This document shows positions 25,110 to 35,346 of a DNA stretch of 64,000 nucleotides, in pieces; the stretch's first letter is position 1; every line of letters starts with the position of its first letter. Location of the stretch: assembly GCF_016031635.1 (NCBI RefSeq), contig NZ_JACEGD010000013.1, positions 124,001 to 188,000 on the forward strand. Reading direction: 5' to 3'. The notes under the pieces are model-generated. The model made no database searches, had not been told where the DNA came from, and worked only from the letters and a program-made list of their open reading frames with translations. Position numbers and translations under genes: made by a program. The DNA is from Bradyrhizobium diversitatis (GTDB taxonomy: Bacteria > Pseudomonadota > Alphaproteobacteria > Rhizobiales > Xanthobacteraceae).

Positions 25110-27227
25110 TCACAAAGAGAGGCGCAATTGGATCGACCTCGTCACTGCGAGCGCCGCGACATCCTGCAGCGCCCTGGCAGCGTCAAGCCGTTCCACCACG
25201 CAAGCGGCCAGTGCGCCGAGCAAGTCCGCCAGTCGCCTTGCAGTCTCCGGAGGCGGAAGCGGAATCTTGAGGTTGTGCGCACCTGTTGTCGGATTGCGCT
25301 CGACCCATGGATGTCCGATCGCGCCATCGCCGCTCGCTGCCACGATGGCGCCGACGAGCTGCGCACCCATTTGAACCAGACCTTGCCAGTGATCGGTCGC
25401 CGCGACGTCTCGAGCTTTGCTGGTGCGCTCGCGGGCTTGCGCGGTCGACGCCGCCGCGGCGTCTTCGTCGGCTGGTCCAGCCTCGGCGGCACCATCGACC
25501 TGTCCAACCTCCTCTGCCGCCGTGACCACCTCGCCACTTCCCATGCTTCCAGTGACGCTCTCGACGTCCCTCATAAAGCGGGTCAGCCGCGATCCGCCCA
25601 GCGAGACCTCGTTGCTGCCCCCATCGAGAATGCCCTCCGCCAGAGAGCGCTTGAAGGCCAGCACCGACAGCATGCCTTCTTCGATCGTCCCCTTCGCGAC
25701 GAAATTGACGATCTGTACCGGACGGGCCTGGCCGAGCCGATGGACACGGGCAATGCGCTGCTCGAGAACGGCAGGATTCCACGGCAGGTCCATGTTCACC
25801 AGCGTCGAGGCATGCTGGAGATTGAGACCCGTGCTGCCTGCGTCCGTGGACAGGAACACGCGACAGGCCGGGTCGTCCCGGAAGCGCTGGACCAGCTCGG
25901 GCCGCTTCTCCGAAGGGATGCCGCCGTGGAAAGTGACATAACCGATGCCGCGCGCAGCAAGCCGACGGATCACCACATCGTGTGTCCGCGTCCACTGTGA
26001 AAATACTACCGCCTTTGCGTCCGGCACGACGAACAGCTGATCGAGCAGCGCGGCGAGTTCGTCCGATTTGAGACCGTGATCGCTCTCCTGGTCGAGCAGA
26101 TAGGTGCTGTTGCAGGACATCCGCATGTTCTGGAGCGCACAGGTCAGCCGACGCTGATCCTTGTCCGACAGGAACTTGGTCTTGCGCCAGCGCTGCACGA
26201 TCTTGACCACCTAGTCGGCGTTCTCGCGGTGCAGCTCCATCTGCGGACCGGTCATGGGAATCAGCACGTTCTGGTCGGTGCGATCGGGCAGCTGCCGCAA
26301 CACCTCCGATTTGCGCCGACGGATCATGATGGGTGCGAGGTCTCGCCGATCCTGCCGAGATCACGATAGCCGGTGACACGACCGGTCTCATCCTGACCTG
26401 ATGTTCGTTCAGGAGCTTCCAGGTTGGACCCAGACGATGCTGATCGACGAACTGCACGATGGAGACCAATTCTTCGAGCTTGTTTTCCAGGGGCGTTCCC
26501 GTCAGCACGATCGCATAGGGGCTGTCGATGCGCTTCAGCGCACGCGCGGCAACCGTATTCCAGTTCTTGACGCGCTGCGCCTCATCGACAACGACCAGTT
26601 CCGGTGACCAAGCGCCGATCAAGTCGAGATCGGGCTGCAGCTTCTCGTAGTTCGTGATCTTGCAAAAATCGTCCTCGATATAGGCCTTCTGTCGCTGCGC
26701 GCGACCGCCATCGATGACGCGCGCGCCGCGATTGCCCTTCCGGCCGGGGCGGCGGCCTTCCTCACATTCGCCGGACAATCGGTTCCGGCACGGAAATGCA
26801 CGCTCCGCCGCCCCTGATTTCGGAGATAGAGTTCGGAAAACGGCGGCTGGTAGCCTCGCGCAAACGCCGCTTTCGCGCCGCGCTTCTTTTCCAGCTGGGC
26901 CAGCGTGAACTCGAGGTGCTTGCAGGTGCCGAGCTCATTGGTCGCATAGTCCGGACATGAGCAGAAATTGCCACCGGGCCCAGGGCCACGGATCACGACG
27001 CGATAGCTCGATTTGAAAACCGGGTTAGTGACCCTGAATTCGGAGAAGAAGGGTTCGGCGCCGATGTTCTCCAGGCGAAAGGACTGCTCGCGGCCGAACT
27101 GGCGGCGCAGGCCACGTTGCCATTCGACCGGCGACAAATCCGTCGGTGGTGAGGTGCGCGACAGCTTAGGCTGCTTGCGGGCCTCGGTGAGTCCTGTCGA
27201 AATCGTCATTTCCGGCTTCCGTTTCAC
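25110..27227 (-). pseudogene. SWIM-type SNF2/DEAD helicase, degraded copy 1
   Basis: Read leftward from 27227, the start encodes the N-terminal region and SWIM zinc finger (FCSCPDYATNELGTCKHLEF) of a bradyrhizobial SNF2-like helicase that is normally over 1000 residues. At about 26740-26760 the text jumps from CPANVRKAAA to GGRAQRQKAYIEDDFCKITNYEKL. This removes roughly 130 or more residues, including the Walker A motif. Motif II (VVVDEAQRVKN) and TGTPLENKLEEL follow. Then come one-base losses near 26392 and 26340 and an in-frame TAG at 26211-26213. The C-terminal helicase half (VFSQWTRTHDVVIRRL, DAGSTGLNLQHAS, RIARVHRLGQ) is intact in 25110-26210. It cannot be an active ATPase. Confidence 0.9.
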
Positions 27228-27395
27228 GAATTATGGGGTGCGATTTGTAGCCTCGGTGCAACCGCGACATAACCGGCCTCGGACGAAATCCACTGCCGAC
27301 TTCGAGAGGGCTGAGGCCCGGGGAGAATGCGCGCGTCGCGCGGACCTCCGTGCGCGTTGTGGCTTGGCGACGGGCGCGATTGACAGACCGAAATA

Positions 27396-27411
27396 TCTGA
27401 CTAACGTCAGA
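27396..27411. promoter_or_regulatory. Palindromic operator candidate upstream of MarR-GNAT gene
   Basis: TCTGAC-TAAC-GTCAGA is a perfect 16-bp palindrome that ends 4 bp before the ATG of the MarR-GNAT gene. A winged-helix dimer of the MarR type binds such sites, so self-repression is a reasonable inference. The palindrome would overlap the ribosome-binding region. Confidence 0.55.
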
Positions 27412-27415
27412 CATC

Positions 27416-28288
27416 ATGCTCGATGCCGTCTCCCGCGTCCGCCGCTTCAACCGTGCCGTCACGTCCGCCGTTGGAACGCTCGACAATTCGTTCCTCGGGC
27501 GCAGCCGGCCGCTTGGGGCAGCGCGGGTGCTCAACGCGATCGGGCACGGGCGCTCGGACGTGGCGGAAATCCGCGACTATCTCGGTCTCGATTCCGGGTT
27601 GATGAGCCGGCTGCTCCGCAGCCTTGAGGACGAAGGGCTGATCGAGACCACCGCGCGCGAAGACGATGCGCGCCGGCGCATGGCAAAGCTGACACGGGCG
27701 GGCCGGCGCGAGTTCGCGGCCTACGAGGCGCTGTCGAACGCGCAGGCGGAAGGCTTCCTCGCGCAACATTCGCAGCGCGAGGCGCTGCTGGCGGCGATGG
27801 ACCTGATCGCCTCCGCGCTGACGCGCGAGCGCGTGGCGCTGGACGAGATGGATCCGCGGTGCGAGGAAGCGCGCTACTGCCTCGGCGAGTACTATGCCGA
27901 GCTCGGCCGCCGCTTCAAACACGGCTTCGACGTCTCATTGTCGCGCGACCCCGACGCCAAGGACATGCGCCGGCCGCGCGGCACATTCCTCGTCGCGATG
28001 TCGGACACGCTGCCGATCGGCTGCGTCGGCTTGAAGGGAACCGATCACGGCTATGCCGAGATCAAGCGGCTGTGGGTGGCGCCTGCCGCGCGCGGATTGC
28101 GGCTCGGCCGCCGCCTGATGGATGCGGCCGAGAGCGCGGCGCGGGAACTCGGCATCACGCTGCTGCGGCTCGACACCAACAGTGCGCTGCCCGAGGCCGG
28201 TCAGCTCTATCGCAGCACGGGCTGGCGCGAGATCCCCCGCTTCAACGATGATCCCTATCCGGACCTGTTCTTCGAAAAGCGCCTGTGA
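27416..28288 (+). CDS. MarR-type regulator fused to GNAT acetyltransferase (290 aa)
   Basis: Residues 1-140 form a MarR winged helix-turn-helix domain (DVAEIRDYLGLDSGLMSRLLRSLEDEGLIETTAREDDARRRMAKLT order). Residues from about 170 are a GNAT domain with the acetyl-CoA loop IKRLWVAPAARGLRLGRRLMDAAE and the final strand pattern AGQLYRSTGWREI. Such MarR-GNAT fusions are common in bacteria; the acetyl acceptor is unknown. Its own promoter carries a perfect palindrome just before the start. The SnoaL-like gene follows 55 bp downstream on the same strand. Confidence 0.92.
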   Translation: MLDAVSRVRRFNRAVTSAVGTLDNSFLGRSRPLGAARVLNAIGHGRSDVAEIRDYLGLDSGLMSRLLRSLEDEGLIETTAREDDARRRMAKLTRAGRREFAAYEALSNAQAEGFLAQHSQREALLAAMDLIASALTRERVALDEMDPRCEEARYCLGEYYAELGRRFKHGFDVSLSRDPDAKDMRRPRGTFLVAMSDTLPIGCVGLKGTDHGYAEIKRLWVAPAARGLRLGRRLMDAAESAARELGITLLRLDTNSALPEAGQLYRSTGWREIPRFNDDPYPDLFFEKRL

Positions 28289-28343
28289 GCTGGACCGGTT
28301 CGCGATCCCAGTGCGTTATGATCGAAGCCGCAGGAGCTTCGCC

Positions 28344-28730
28344 ATGACGAAAGACGACCTCGCCGCCATCTACGGCGACTACATCGCTTGCCTGAACCGG
28401 CGGGACTGGCCGGCCCTCGGACGATTCGTGCATGAGGAGGTCGTCCACAACGCGCGGCCCCTTGGGCTGGCCGGCTATCGCGCGATGCTGGAGCGGGACG
28501 TTCGGGAGATCCCGGATCTGCAGTTCCACGTCGAGATGCTGATCTCCGATCCTCCCCGCATCGCCGCCCGGCTGAAGTTTGACTGCACGCCAGCCGGGAC
28601 ATTCCTGGGTCTCGCGGTCAATGGAAAGCGCATGTCCTTTTGCGAGAACGTGTTCTACGAATTTCAAGACCGAAAGATCCGGCAGGTCTGGTCGGTGATC
28701 GACAAGGCCGCGATCGAGGCGCAGCTCTGA
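28344..28730 (+). CDS. SnoaL-like ester cyclase family protein (128 aa)
   Basis: An NTF2-fold protein: YGDYIACLNRRDWPALGRFVHEEVVHN at the start, then GYRAMLERDVREIPDLQFHVEML and a C-terminal KIRQVWSVIDKAAIEAQL. This is the SnoaL/ester-cyclase pattern found in polyketide cyclases and in many small bacterial proteins of unknown activity. ATG 28344 is preceded by CAGGAG. It may be co-transcribed with the MarR-GNAT gene and could act on the compound that the regulator senses, which is inference. Confidence 0.82.
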   Translation: MTKDDLAAIYGDYIACLNRRDWPALGRFVHEEVVHNARPLGLAGYRAMLERDVREIPDLQFHVEMLISDPPRIAARLKFDCTPAGTFLGLAVNGKRMSFCENVFYEFQDRKIRQVWSVIDKAAIEAQL

Positions 28731-28751
28731 CGCCCCGCCTCGATCTTGAAC

Positions 28752-29972
28752 TCATGCCGCCGCAGGCGCCACCTCGCCTTGCGGCTTTGCGAAGGGGCGG
28801 AACGTCATCGCCATCAGGAACGCACCCAGGCCCATCGCCCAGGAGGCGATGTAGAGCCAGGCATAGCTGGAGAAAGCGTCGTAGATCAGGCCGCCGGCGA
28901 GTGGGCCGGTCGCCATGCCGAGGCTGCCGGCCATCGCCGTGCCGCCGATCACCGTGCCCATCATCTTGAGCGGGAAGTTCTCGCGGATGAGCACGGCGTA
29001 GAGCGGCATGGTGCCGGCATAGATGAAGCCGAAGATGGCGCCGACCGCATAGAACGTCGTGAGCTGATGCGCGAAGACGTAGGCGAGCGCGCCGAACGCC
29101 TGCAGCAGCAGGCCGGAGACCAGCACGCGCTTGGCGCCGAAGCGGTCGCCCATCAGGCCGAAGGCGATGCGTCCGCCGAGGCCGGCAAACCCCTCGATGC
29201 TGTAGATCGTCACCGCCGCGACCAGAGGGATGCCGCAACTCACGGCATAGCTGACGGTGTGGATGATCGGGCCGGAATGGGTCGCGCAGCAGAAGAAGTT
29301 GGTGGCAAGCAGAATGAGGAATTGCGGCGAGCGCAACGCTTCGCCCATCGACATCTCGCCTTGCGCTGCGCCCTCGCCCGCCGGCGCGGCCGCGGCCTGC
29401 GCGAGCGCCGGCGGACGGCGCACCAGGAACGAGACCGGGATCATGATGGCGCCGACCACCAGCGCGACGATCTGCATCGAGGTGCGCCAGTCGTGGCCGG
29501 AGACGAGCCAGGCCGCCAGCGGCGACATCGTCATCGGCGCCATGCCCATGCCGGCGGAGACCAGCGACACGGCGAGGCTGCGATTGGTGTCGAACCAGCC
29601 GGTGACAGTCGCCATCATCGGCGCGAAGATCGCCGCACAGGCGGCGCCGACCAGGAGGCCGAACACGACCTGGAACACGAGGAGCGAGGTCGCGTGGCTC
29701 GCCGCGAACAGGCTGAGCGCAAGCACGGTCGATCCCGTCAGCACCACCGGCAGCGGCCCGAACCTGTCCGACGCCGTGCCCCAGGCCATGCTGGTGAAAG
29801 CCATCGCCAGAAAGCCGATCGTCATCGCGCTGGAGATGCCCGTCACCGACCAACCGGTGTCCTTTGCGATCGGCTGCAGGAACACCGGCAGCGAAAACAT
29901 GCCGCCGATCGCGACGCAGCCGAGCAATCCACCGGCGGCGACGATCACCCAGCGATAATTGGAGGAAGTCAT
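28752..29972 (-). CDS. MFS transporter, monocarboxylate/OFA-like (406 aa)
   Basis: Twelve hydrophobic segments and the MFS loop GTASDRFGPLPV after TM2, repeated as GLMGDRFGAKRVL after TM8, identify the superfamily. The N-terminus WVIVAAGGLLGCVAIGGMFSLPVFLQPIAKDTGWS is typical of the oxalate/formate and monocarboxylate group. A charged, Ala-rich linker sits between the two halves. The substrate is probably an organic acid but is not determined. It converges with the SnoaL-like gene. Confidence 0.88.
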   Translation of the reverse strand: MTSSNYRWVIVAAGGLLGCVAIGGMFSLPVFLQPIAKDTGWSVTGISSAMTIGFLAMAFTSMAWGTASDRFGPLPVVLTGSTVLALSLFAASHATSLLVFQVVFGLLVGAACAAIFAPMMATVTGWFDTNRSLAVSLVSAGMGMAPMTMSPLAAWLVSGHDWRTSMQIVALVVGAIMIPVSFLVRRPPALAQAAAAPAGEGAAQGEMSMGEALRSPQFLILLATNFFCCATHSGPIIHTVSYAVSCGIPLVAAVTIYSIEGFAGLGGRIAFGLMGDRFGAKRVLVSGLLLQAFGALAYVFAHQLTTFYAVGAIFGFIYAGTMPLYAVLIRENFPLKMMGTVIGGTAMAGSLGMATGPLAGGLIYDAFSSYAWLYIASWAMGLGAFLMAMTFRPFAKPQGEVAPAAA

Positions 29973-30268
29973 GTCGGTCTCCCGTCAGATCTGTCTGAAT
30001 GGAGGACGAATGGGAACGGCGCCGGCCGACAGGCTGACGTCATTTTTGCCGCACGCCTTTGTGACCTGCCAACAAAAACTGGAAAAACAACCCCATGCAC
30101 AGTAGCCGCACCAGCGGGATCAATGACTTACAAGGACGGTCATTTGCGATGTCAGGGCGCGATTTGACCTGTCGGGCAAAACACCGGCATAATGGCATCA
30201 TCCCCAATTCGAGAGCATCAGGCCCCGGAGGCCAACGCCGGCCTGCGCTCACCGCACGCCGCGTTCAG

Positions 30269-33200
30269 TCAAGCCTCGAACAAGGCCTTGACGTCGTCCT
30301 CGGTGAGCGCCGAAGCGATCTGTCCATCGCGTTCGAACAGGCTGTCGGCCAGCGCCCGTTTTCGGGCCTTCAGCTCGTCCATCTTCTCTCGATCGTGCCG
30401 GCAGCGACCAGCCTGTAGACGAACACCGCCTTGTCCTGCCCGATCCGGTAGGCACGATCGATGGCCTGTTCCTCGACGGCGGGATTCCACCAGGGATCGA
30501 AGATGATGACGGTGTCGGCAGCGGTGAGATTGAGACCCACCCCGCCCGCCTTCAGACTGACGAGGAACACCTCCGCCGCACCGTTCTGAAAGGCCTCGAT
30601 CGCCGTCTTGCGGTCCTTGGTATCGCCGGTGAGAAGACTGTAGCGCACGCCGTCGGCGTCGAAGCGCCGCCGGATCAGGTCGAGCATGGAGGTGAATTGG
30701 GAGAAGACAATGATCTTCCGCTCCTCGCTCGACAGCTCCGATACCATCTCGATCAGCCGCTCGAGCTTGGCCGACGGCCGCTCCACGCCGTCGCGCAGCT
30801 TCAGCAGCGCCGGATCGCAACAGGCCTGCCGCATTCGCAACAGGGCTTCCAGCACAACGATGTGACTTTTGGCGAGGCCCCGCTCTGCGATGGCCTCGCG
30901 AACCTTGCGCGACATCGACAGCCGGGTCGAATCGTAGAGATCGCGCTGCGGACCTTCGAGCACGATGGTCTCCAGGATCTCGCTCTTGGGCGGCAGTTCC
31001 GTGGCAACTTCGGCCTTGGTCCGACGCAGCAGGAAGGGTTTGGCCCGCTGCGCCAGAGCCGCGGCACGCATCTTGTCGCCGCGCTTCTCGATCGGGGTGC
31101 GCCATTGGCGCGAGAACGCGGCCTTGTCCCCGAGATAGCCCGGCATGACGAAGCTCATGATCGACCAGAGCTCACCGAGATGATTTTCCATGGGCGTGCC
31201 GGTGAGGCAGAAGCGGTGCGCGGCCTTGACCTCCCGCAGCCAGCGGGTGGTGGCGGCATCGGGATTCTTGACGGTCTGCGCCTTGTCGAGCACGGCGACG
31301 TGCCATTCCCGCGTCAGCAGCACCTCCCGATCCCGTGCGATCAAGGATAGGTCGTCAGCACGAGATCGTGCTCGGCAATGGCCGGAAATTTCTCCTTGCG
31401 GGTCGGCCCTTGCAGGACGAGCACCTTCAAATCCGGTGCGAATTTCTCCGCTTCGGCCGACCAGTTGGTCATCAGGCTCGTCGGCGCGAGGACCAGCACC
31501 GGCTTCGTGAGCCGCCCGCGCTGCTTTTCCAGCGCGATCAAGGCCAGGACCTGAATCGTCTTGCCGAGGCCCATGTCATCGGCGAGGACGCCGCCCAATC
31601 CGCTCTCGCGGAGCAGGTCGATCCAGGCAACGCCCTGGGCCTGATAGGGTCGAAGGGTCGCACGGAACGTCGGCGGAAGGTCCGGCGCGGCCAATCCACG
31701 CAGCTGAAGCAGGTTGGCGAGACGGCGGAGATTGTCGGCGCCGCGAAAGACGAACCTCTCGTTCTCCACGCCAAGCAGCGGAACGATTTCGGCTTGCGAC
31801 AGCCTGATCTTCTTCGAACCATCGAGGCTGCCGCTCAGGTGCAGGCCATGCAGCGCCAGCACCAGGGGAAGGAAGCGATCGGCGGCCAGCGCCAGCTGGC
31901 GGCCGTCGGCCAGCGGCAGATAGAACCGCTCGCCCTTGTCGGCGAGTTGCCTCAACCGGTCCGGCGTGAAGCCGGGCGCCGAGACCAGCGCGGCCACGTG
32001 CGGGGCGAGGTCTTGGCGCTCACCGTCGATGTCGATGCCGAGCTCCAGCTCGAACCAGTCGATGCCGCTCGATTCCAGCGCGGCATCGAAGTCGCCGGAG
32101 GAGTCCGCGAGCCGGTACGGAAAATCGTCGTCGACCAGGATCTCGTAACCTTCCGACCGCAACTGGCCGGCATGCTGTGCGAGAAAGTCGAACCAGTCGC
32201 CCTGGTCGCTCAGCGTGAAGTCCGCGGCATGGCGGTAATCGAGCGTCGGCAGAACTGCCCTCGCATCGCGAAGACCGACATCTGCCAGCCGCTTGCGTGC
32301 CTGCTTTTCCTTGCCCTGTCGCCGCGTGATCGCAAACAACTTGCCGGCCTGAAACAGCTCCACCCGGCTCGCGCGCTGGGTCGGATCGATATCGAACCCG
32401 CCATAGCGGAATCCGAGGCTGGCGACGGCCGCCGGCCCGCGCTCCTCGGCCCCGCCGCGCGCGTGGTAGTAGTACCCGGCGAGGTGACCTCGCCGCAGCC
32501 GCAGCACCGGCCGGGGGTCCTCTTCGATCGTCACCGCAACGGTCGGCTGCGCCGGCAAGAGGCCATGATGAAGCTCGGGAAGCCTCTGGCTGAGGCGGCG
32601 CGAGACTTCCTCCACCTGCGCACGCGGAATGGCCGGAGCCGACAGAAATTGGAAGGCCAGTCGGGGCGGCAGCCCAAATGCGCCACCCCGATCAGGCCGG
32701 CGGTCTCATCGATATAGACCGGCGGCTCCGCATTGAGCGCGACCGCTCCATCCAGGACGAGATGAGGGGTGAGACCGGGCTTTCCCGCCGACTGCCATTC
32801 GATCCGGCCCTCCCGCGCGTCTGCCCATTTCAACGGGGTTCGCTTGTGGTCCAGCCAGAATGCCCGGCCGGTGGCGACCATGCGCTTCAGCAGTTCCTCC
32901 GCATAAGGTCCCTGCTCGACATAATCGCGGGTGCCGGCCGCCGCTTGGGTCACGATGTCGATGTCGACGTCGCGAGAGTACTTCGGCGCCCGCACGGCCT
33001 TGAACTCGTGGAGGATGGGGCTGGTATAACTCTCGGCGAAGCCGCCGCCCTTGAGCGCGCGGACGGATCGCAGGGACAGGTTCAGCCGCGGCATCGCGTG
33101 GTCGGATGGCTTGAAGCAATAGAGCAGGCACTGGCTCTGATCCTCTCCAGCTCCGTCACCGCGCGCCGTCCGGCCGACACTGTCGATCCAGCTGGTGAGC

Positions 33201-33568
33201 TCGGAAGAGAGAACCGGAGGGGCCGTTGGGCCGCTAGGGGCGGCGTGCGTGTGCGTCGCCGGGGACTCCTTCCCGCTGAGCGCCTCGAGCAGGGGTGCGG
33301 CGACATGCTTGCAATTGTAGGTCATCGGACAAGTGCAATCGCCATCGAGATCCGTGAGCGCGTCACCGCTGAACGCCAAGGCGATATCGACGCGATACCT
33401 GTTCGAACCGCTGCCGCGCACGGCGGCGCTGACGTGTTTCAGGTCGTCGCTGACCTTCAGGTTCGAGACGCGGCCCTGAGCCTGATAGGTGACCGCCTTC
33501 TCCATCGCCGTTCGGCTGAAGTAACTGTAGATCGACTTGCGCTTGAGAACGTCAGAGAGCACTTGCAA
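30269..33568 (-). pseudogene. SWIM-type SNF2 helicase, copy 2 with three frameshifts
   Basis: The 3.3-kb minus-strand text encodes a full-length SNF2/HepA-like helicase of about 1100 residues if three breaks are bridged. The N-terminal part (33568 to about 32675) has a SWIM zinc finger CTCPMTYNCKH. A one-base loss in the CCC run 32673-32675 shifts it to the part holding Walker A DDMGLGKTIQV. A second loss near 31345 (TTYP then stop) shifts to the DKAQTVKN / TGTPMENHLGELW / DPWWNPAVEEQAIDRAYRIGQ part. A third near 30388 (GTIER then WTS stop) shifts to the tail EKMDELKARKRALADSLF. Note that motif II reads DKAQ rather than DEAQ. All motifs are otherwise present, so the damage looks recent or could be consensus error. 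Confidence 0.9.
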
Positions 33569-33691
33569 CGATTCCAGGGTTCGGCTTCAAGCGTTCAGCA
33601 TAGCCGCTCGGACCGGATCGTTGTAGCTGCAGTGTCCAGGTTGCGCACAGCACGCGCCACGGATCGGCAAGGACGACATCCCTACCCGCGC

Positions 33692-34675
33692 TCAATCCAC
33701 CGCCAAGACAACCTTTCCAAATCCCCCGCCGCGCTCCACGCTGCTATGGGCATCGGCGGCGCGTTCAAGGGGAAACACCTGGTCCACCAACGGTTTCAGC
33801 TCACCCGACGCAAACAGCGGCGAAAACCCCTCGGAGAAGCGACGGACCATTGCCCGCTTCTCGTCCACGCCTCGCGATTTCATGACCGTGCCCGCCAATC
33901 GCAAGTGGTTGTGGAGCAGCAGGTTGAGCGGAATCGAGGTGGCGTGCTGGCCGCTCAAAATACCGACCTGAACCAGGATTCCGCCTGGCCGAAGGCTGCG
34001 AAGGTTGCGCGGCAGGTAGTCGCCGCCGACGAAATCGATCACGGCGTCAACGCCGCGATGATCGGTAAGCCTCGCGACAACGCTTTCAAAATCGTCGGCA
34101 CGATAGTCGATCACAGCGGCGGCGCCGATGCTGCCGACGTCCGCCAACCGCGAAGCGCTCGCCGTTGCGTAGACGGTGGCGCCCAGCGCATGGGCGACCT
34201 GCACGCAGGCGGAGCCGACTCCGCCCGCGGCACCGTGAACCAGGACGGTTTGACCTTGCCCGACGCCTGCAACATGTGAAACCGATTCGACGGCCGTGAC
34301 GAATGATTCCATGATCGCCGCGCCCTCGACGAACGAGAGATTGCCGGGAATCCCGATCGCCATGCGACGGTCGACCCGGGCGAATTCGGCATACGCCCCT
34401 CCGCCGACGATCGCCATCACACGCTGCCCGATCGAGACCTCGTCGACTTCGCTGCCGACGCCAACGACTTCGCCGGCCAGTTCGAGGCCAAGCAGGGTGC
34501 TCTCGCCAAAGCTCTGGTTGCCGTAGGCGCCGTTTCGCTGGAGAATATCCGCGCGATTGACGCCTGCCGCCTTCACACGCACCAGCAGGTCGTGGGGACG
34601 AATCTCCGGCCTCGGCACTTCGGCCAGGCGGAGAACCTCCGCCGGACCGAAACCGTCATAGACGATGCCTTTCAC
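33692..34675 (-). CDS. NAD(P)H:quinone oxidoreductase-like MDR enzyme (327 aa)
   Basis: Medium-chain dehydrogenase/reductase of the zinc-free quinone-oxidoreductase branch. The N-terminal GroES-like fold contains VRVKAAGVNRADILQRNGAY and GLELAGEVVGVGS, and the Rossmann motif is GAAGGVGSACVQVAHALGATVYAT near residue 150. No zinc-binding Cys/His set is present. It overlaps the preceding gene by 4 bp (ATGA), so both are translated as a pair, and the pair is divergent from a LysR regulator. Confidence 0.92.
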   Translation of the reverse strand: MKGIVYDGFGPAEVLRLAEVPRPEIRPHDLLVRVKAAGVNRADILQRNGAYGNQSFGESTLLGLELAGEVVGVGSEVDEVSIGQRVMAIVGGGAYAEFARVDRRMAIGIPGNLSFVEGAAIMESFVTAVESVSHVAGVGQGQTVLVHGAAGGVGSACVQVAHALGATVYATASASRLADVGSIGAAAVIDYRADDFESVVARLTDHRGVDAVIDFVGGDYLPRNLRSLRPGGILVQVGILSGQHATSIPLNLLLHNHLRLAGTVMKSRGVDEKRAMVRRFSEGFSPLFASGELKPLVDQVFPLERAADAHSSVERGGGFGKVVLAVD

Positions 34676-35223
34676 TTTGCCTGCTCCTGTGCATGGGCCT
34701 TGGCGCGCCGCGCGATGCTGGCGGCGAACAACGGCGTCTCGCGGCGATTGTGGTCGCTTCCGGCCGCTTGGCGCGCGTTGGCGGCGTCTTCGAAGGAAAT
34801 GCCGTGCTTGTCCAGGAATGCCATGAAGACGTCGGTCGGATGTGCCGTGACGCTGTTCGTATAGCGTGTGCGCCCGTCATCGATGGCTTCGGCCTTCAGC
34901 TCCCAGATCACGTTGACCTGGGTCCGGCCATTTGTCGTAAACACGTCCGAGATTGAATTCATGCGGCAGTAGGTCTTGCCGGCCTCTTCCGCGACGTAGT
35001 GTTGGATGACCAGCCCGGTGCCGATCTGCTCGACGTTGATCATCATGCGGCGTCCGTCGTCTGTGGTGCTGACACCGGCCGCAATGTGATCAGGCGGGCA
35101 GCAGCGCAGATATTCGGCTTCGGAGAGCGTGAACAGCCATTCGGCGATGTCCACCCGGTCGAGCGGCACATCAATGACTGCGGTATAGGCCGATTGCGAC
35201 AGGATGCGATCGAGAACCTTCAT
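34672..35223 (-). CDS. Hypothetical protein, possible SRPBCC-like fold (183 aa)
   Basis: The sequence begins MKVLDRILSQSAYTAVIDVPLDRVDIAEWLF and alternates beta-strand-like segments (GLVIQHYVAEEAG, RTQVNVIWELKAEAI, TRYTNSVTAHP) with a long charged C-terminal helix ending KAHAQEQAK. The strand order is compatible with an SRPBCC ligand-binding fold, but no motif proves it. It has no signal peptide. It is coupled to the quinone oxidoreductase by a 4-bp overlap and lies divergent from the LysR gene. Confidence 0.75.
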   Translation of the reverse strand: MKVLDRILSQSAYTAVIDVPLDRVDIAEWLFTLSEAEYLRCCPPDHIAAGVSTTDDGRRMMINVEQIGTGLVIQHYVAEEAGKTYCRMNSISDVFTTNGRTQVNVIWELKAEAIDDGRTRYTNSVTAHPTDVFMAFLDKHGISFEDAANARQAAGSDHNRRETPLFAASIARRAKAHAQEQAK

Positions 35224-35346
35224 GATAATCTCCTTCCATTCAATGGCTTAGGCCGATAAGGCCCGCCTTCGAGAGAGGAGATACGGTCTTTGAGGGTTGA
35301 TGATAATGAACGTTGAGCTCGAAACCCTTTTGCGAAAGGCGCAAAG

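Noticed and set aside
23388..26000. 870-codon plus-strand open frame
   Set aside because: Antisense to the acetolactate-synthase-like gene and the helicase remnant; no domain pattern and extreme His/Arg/Asp content.
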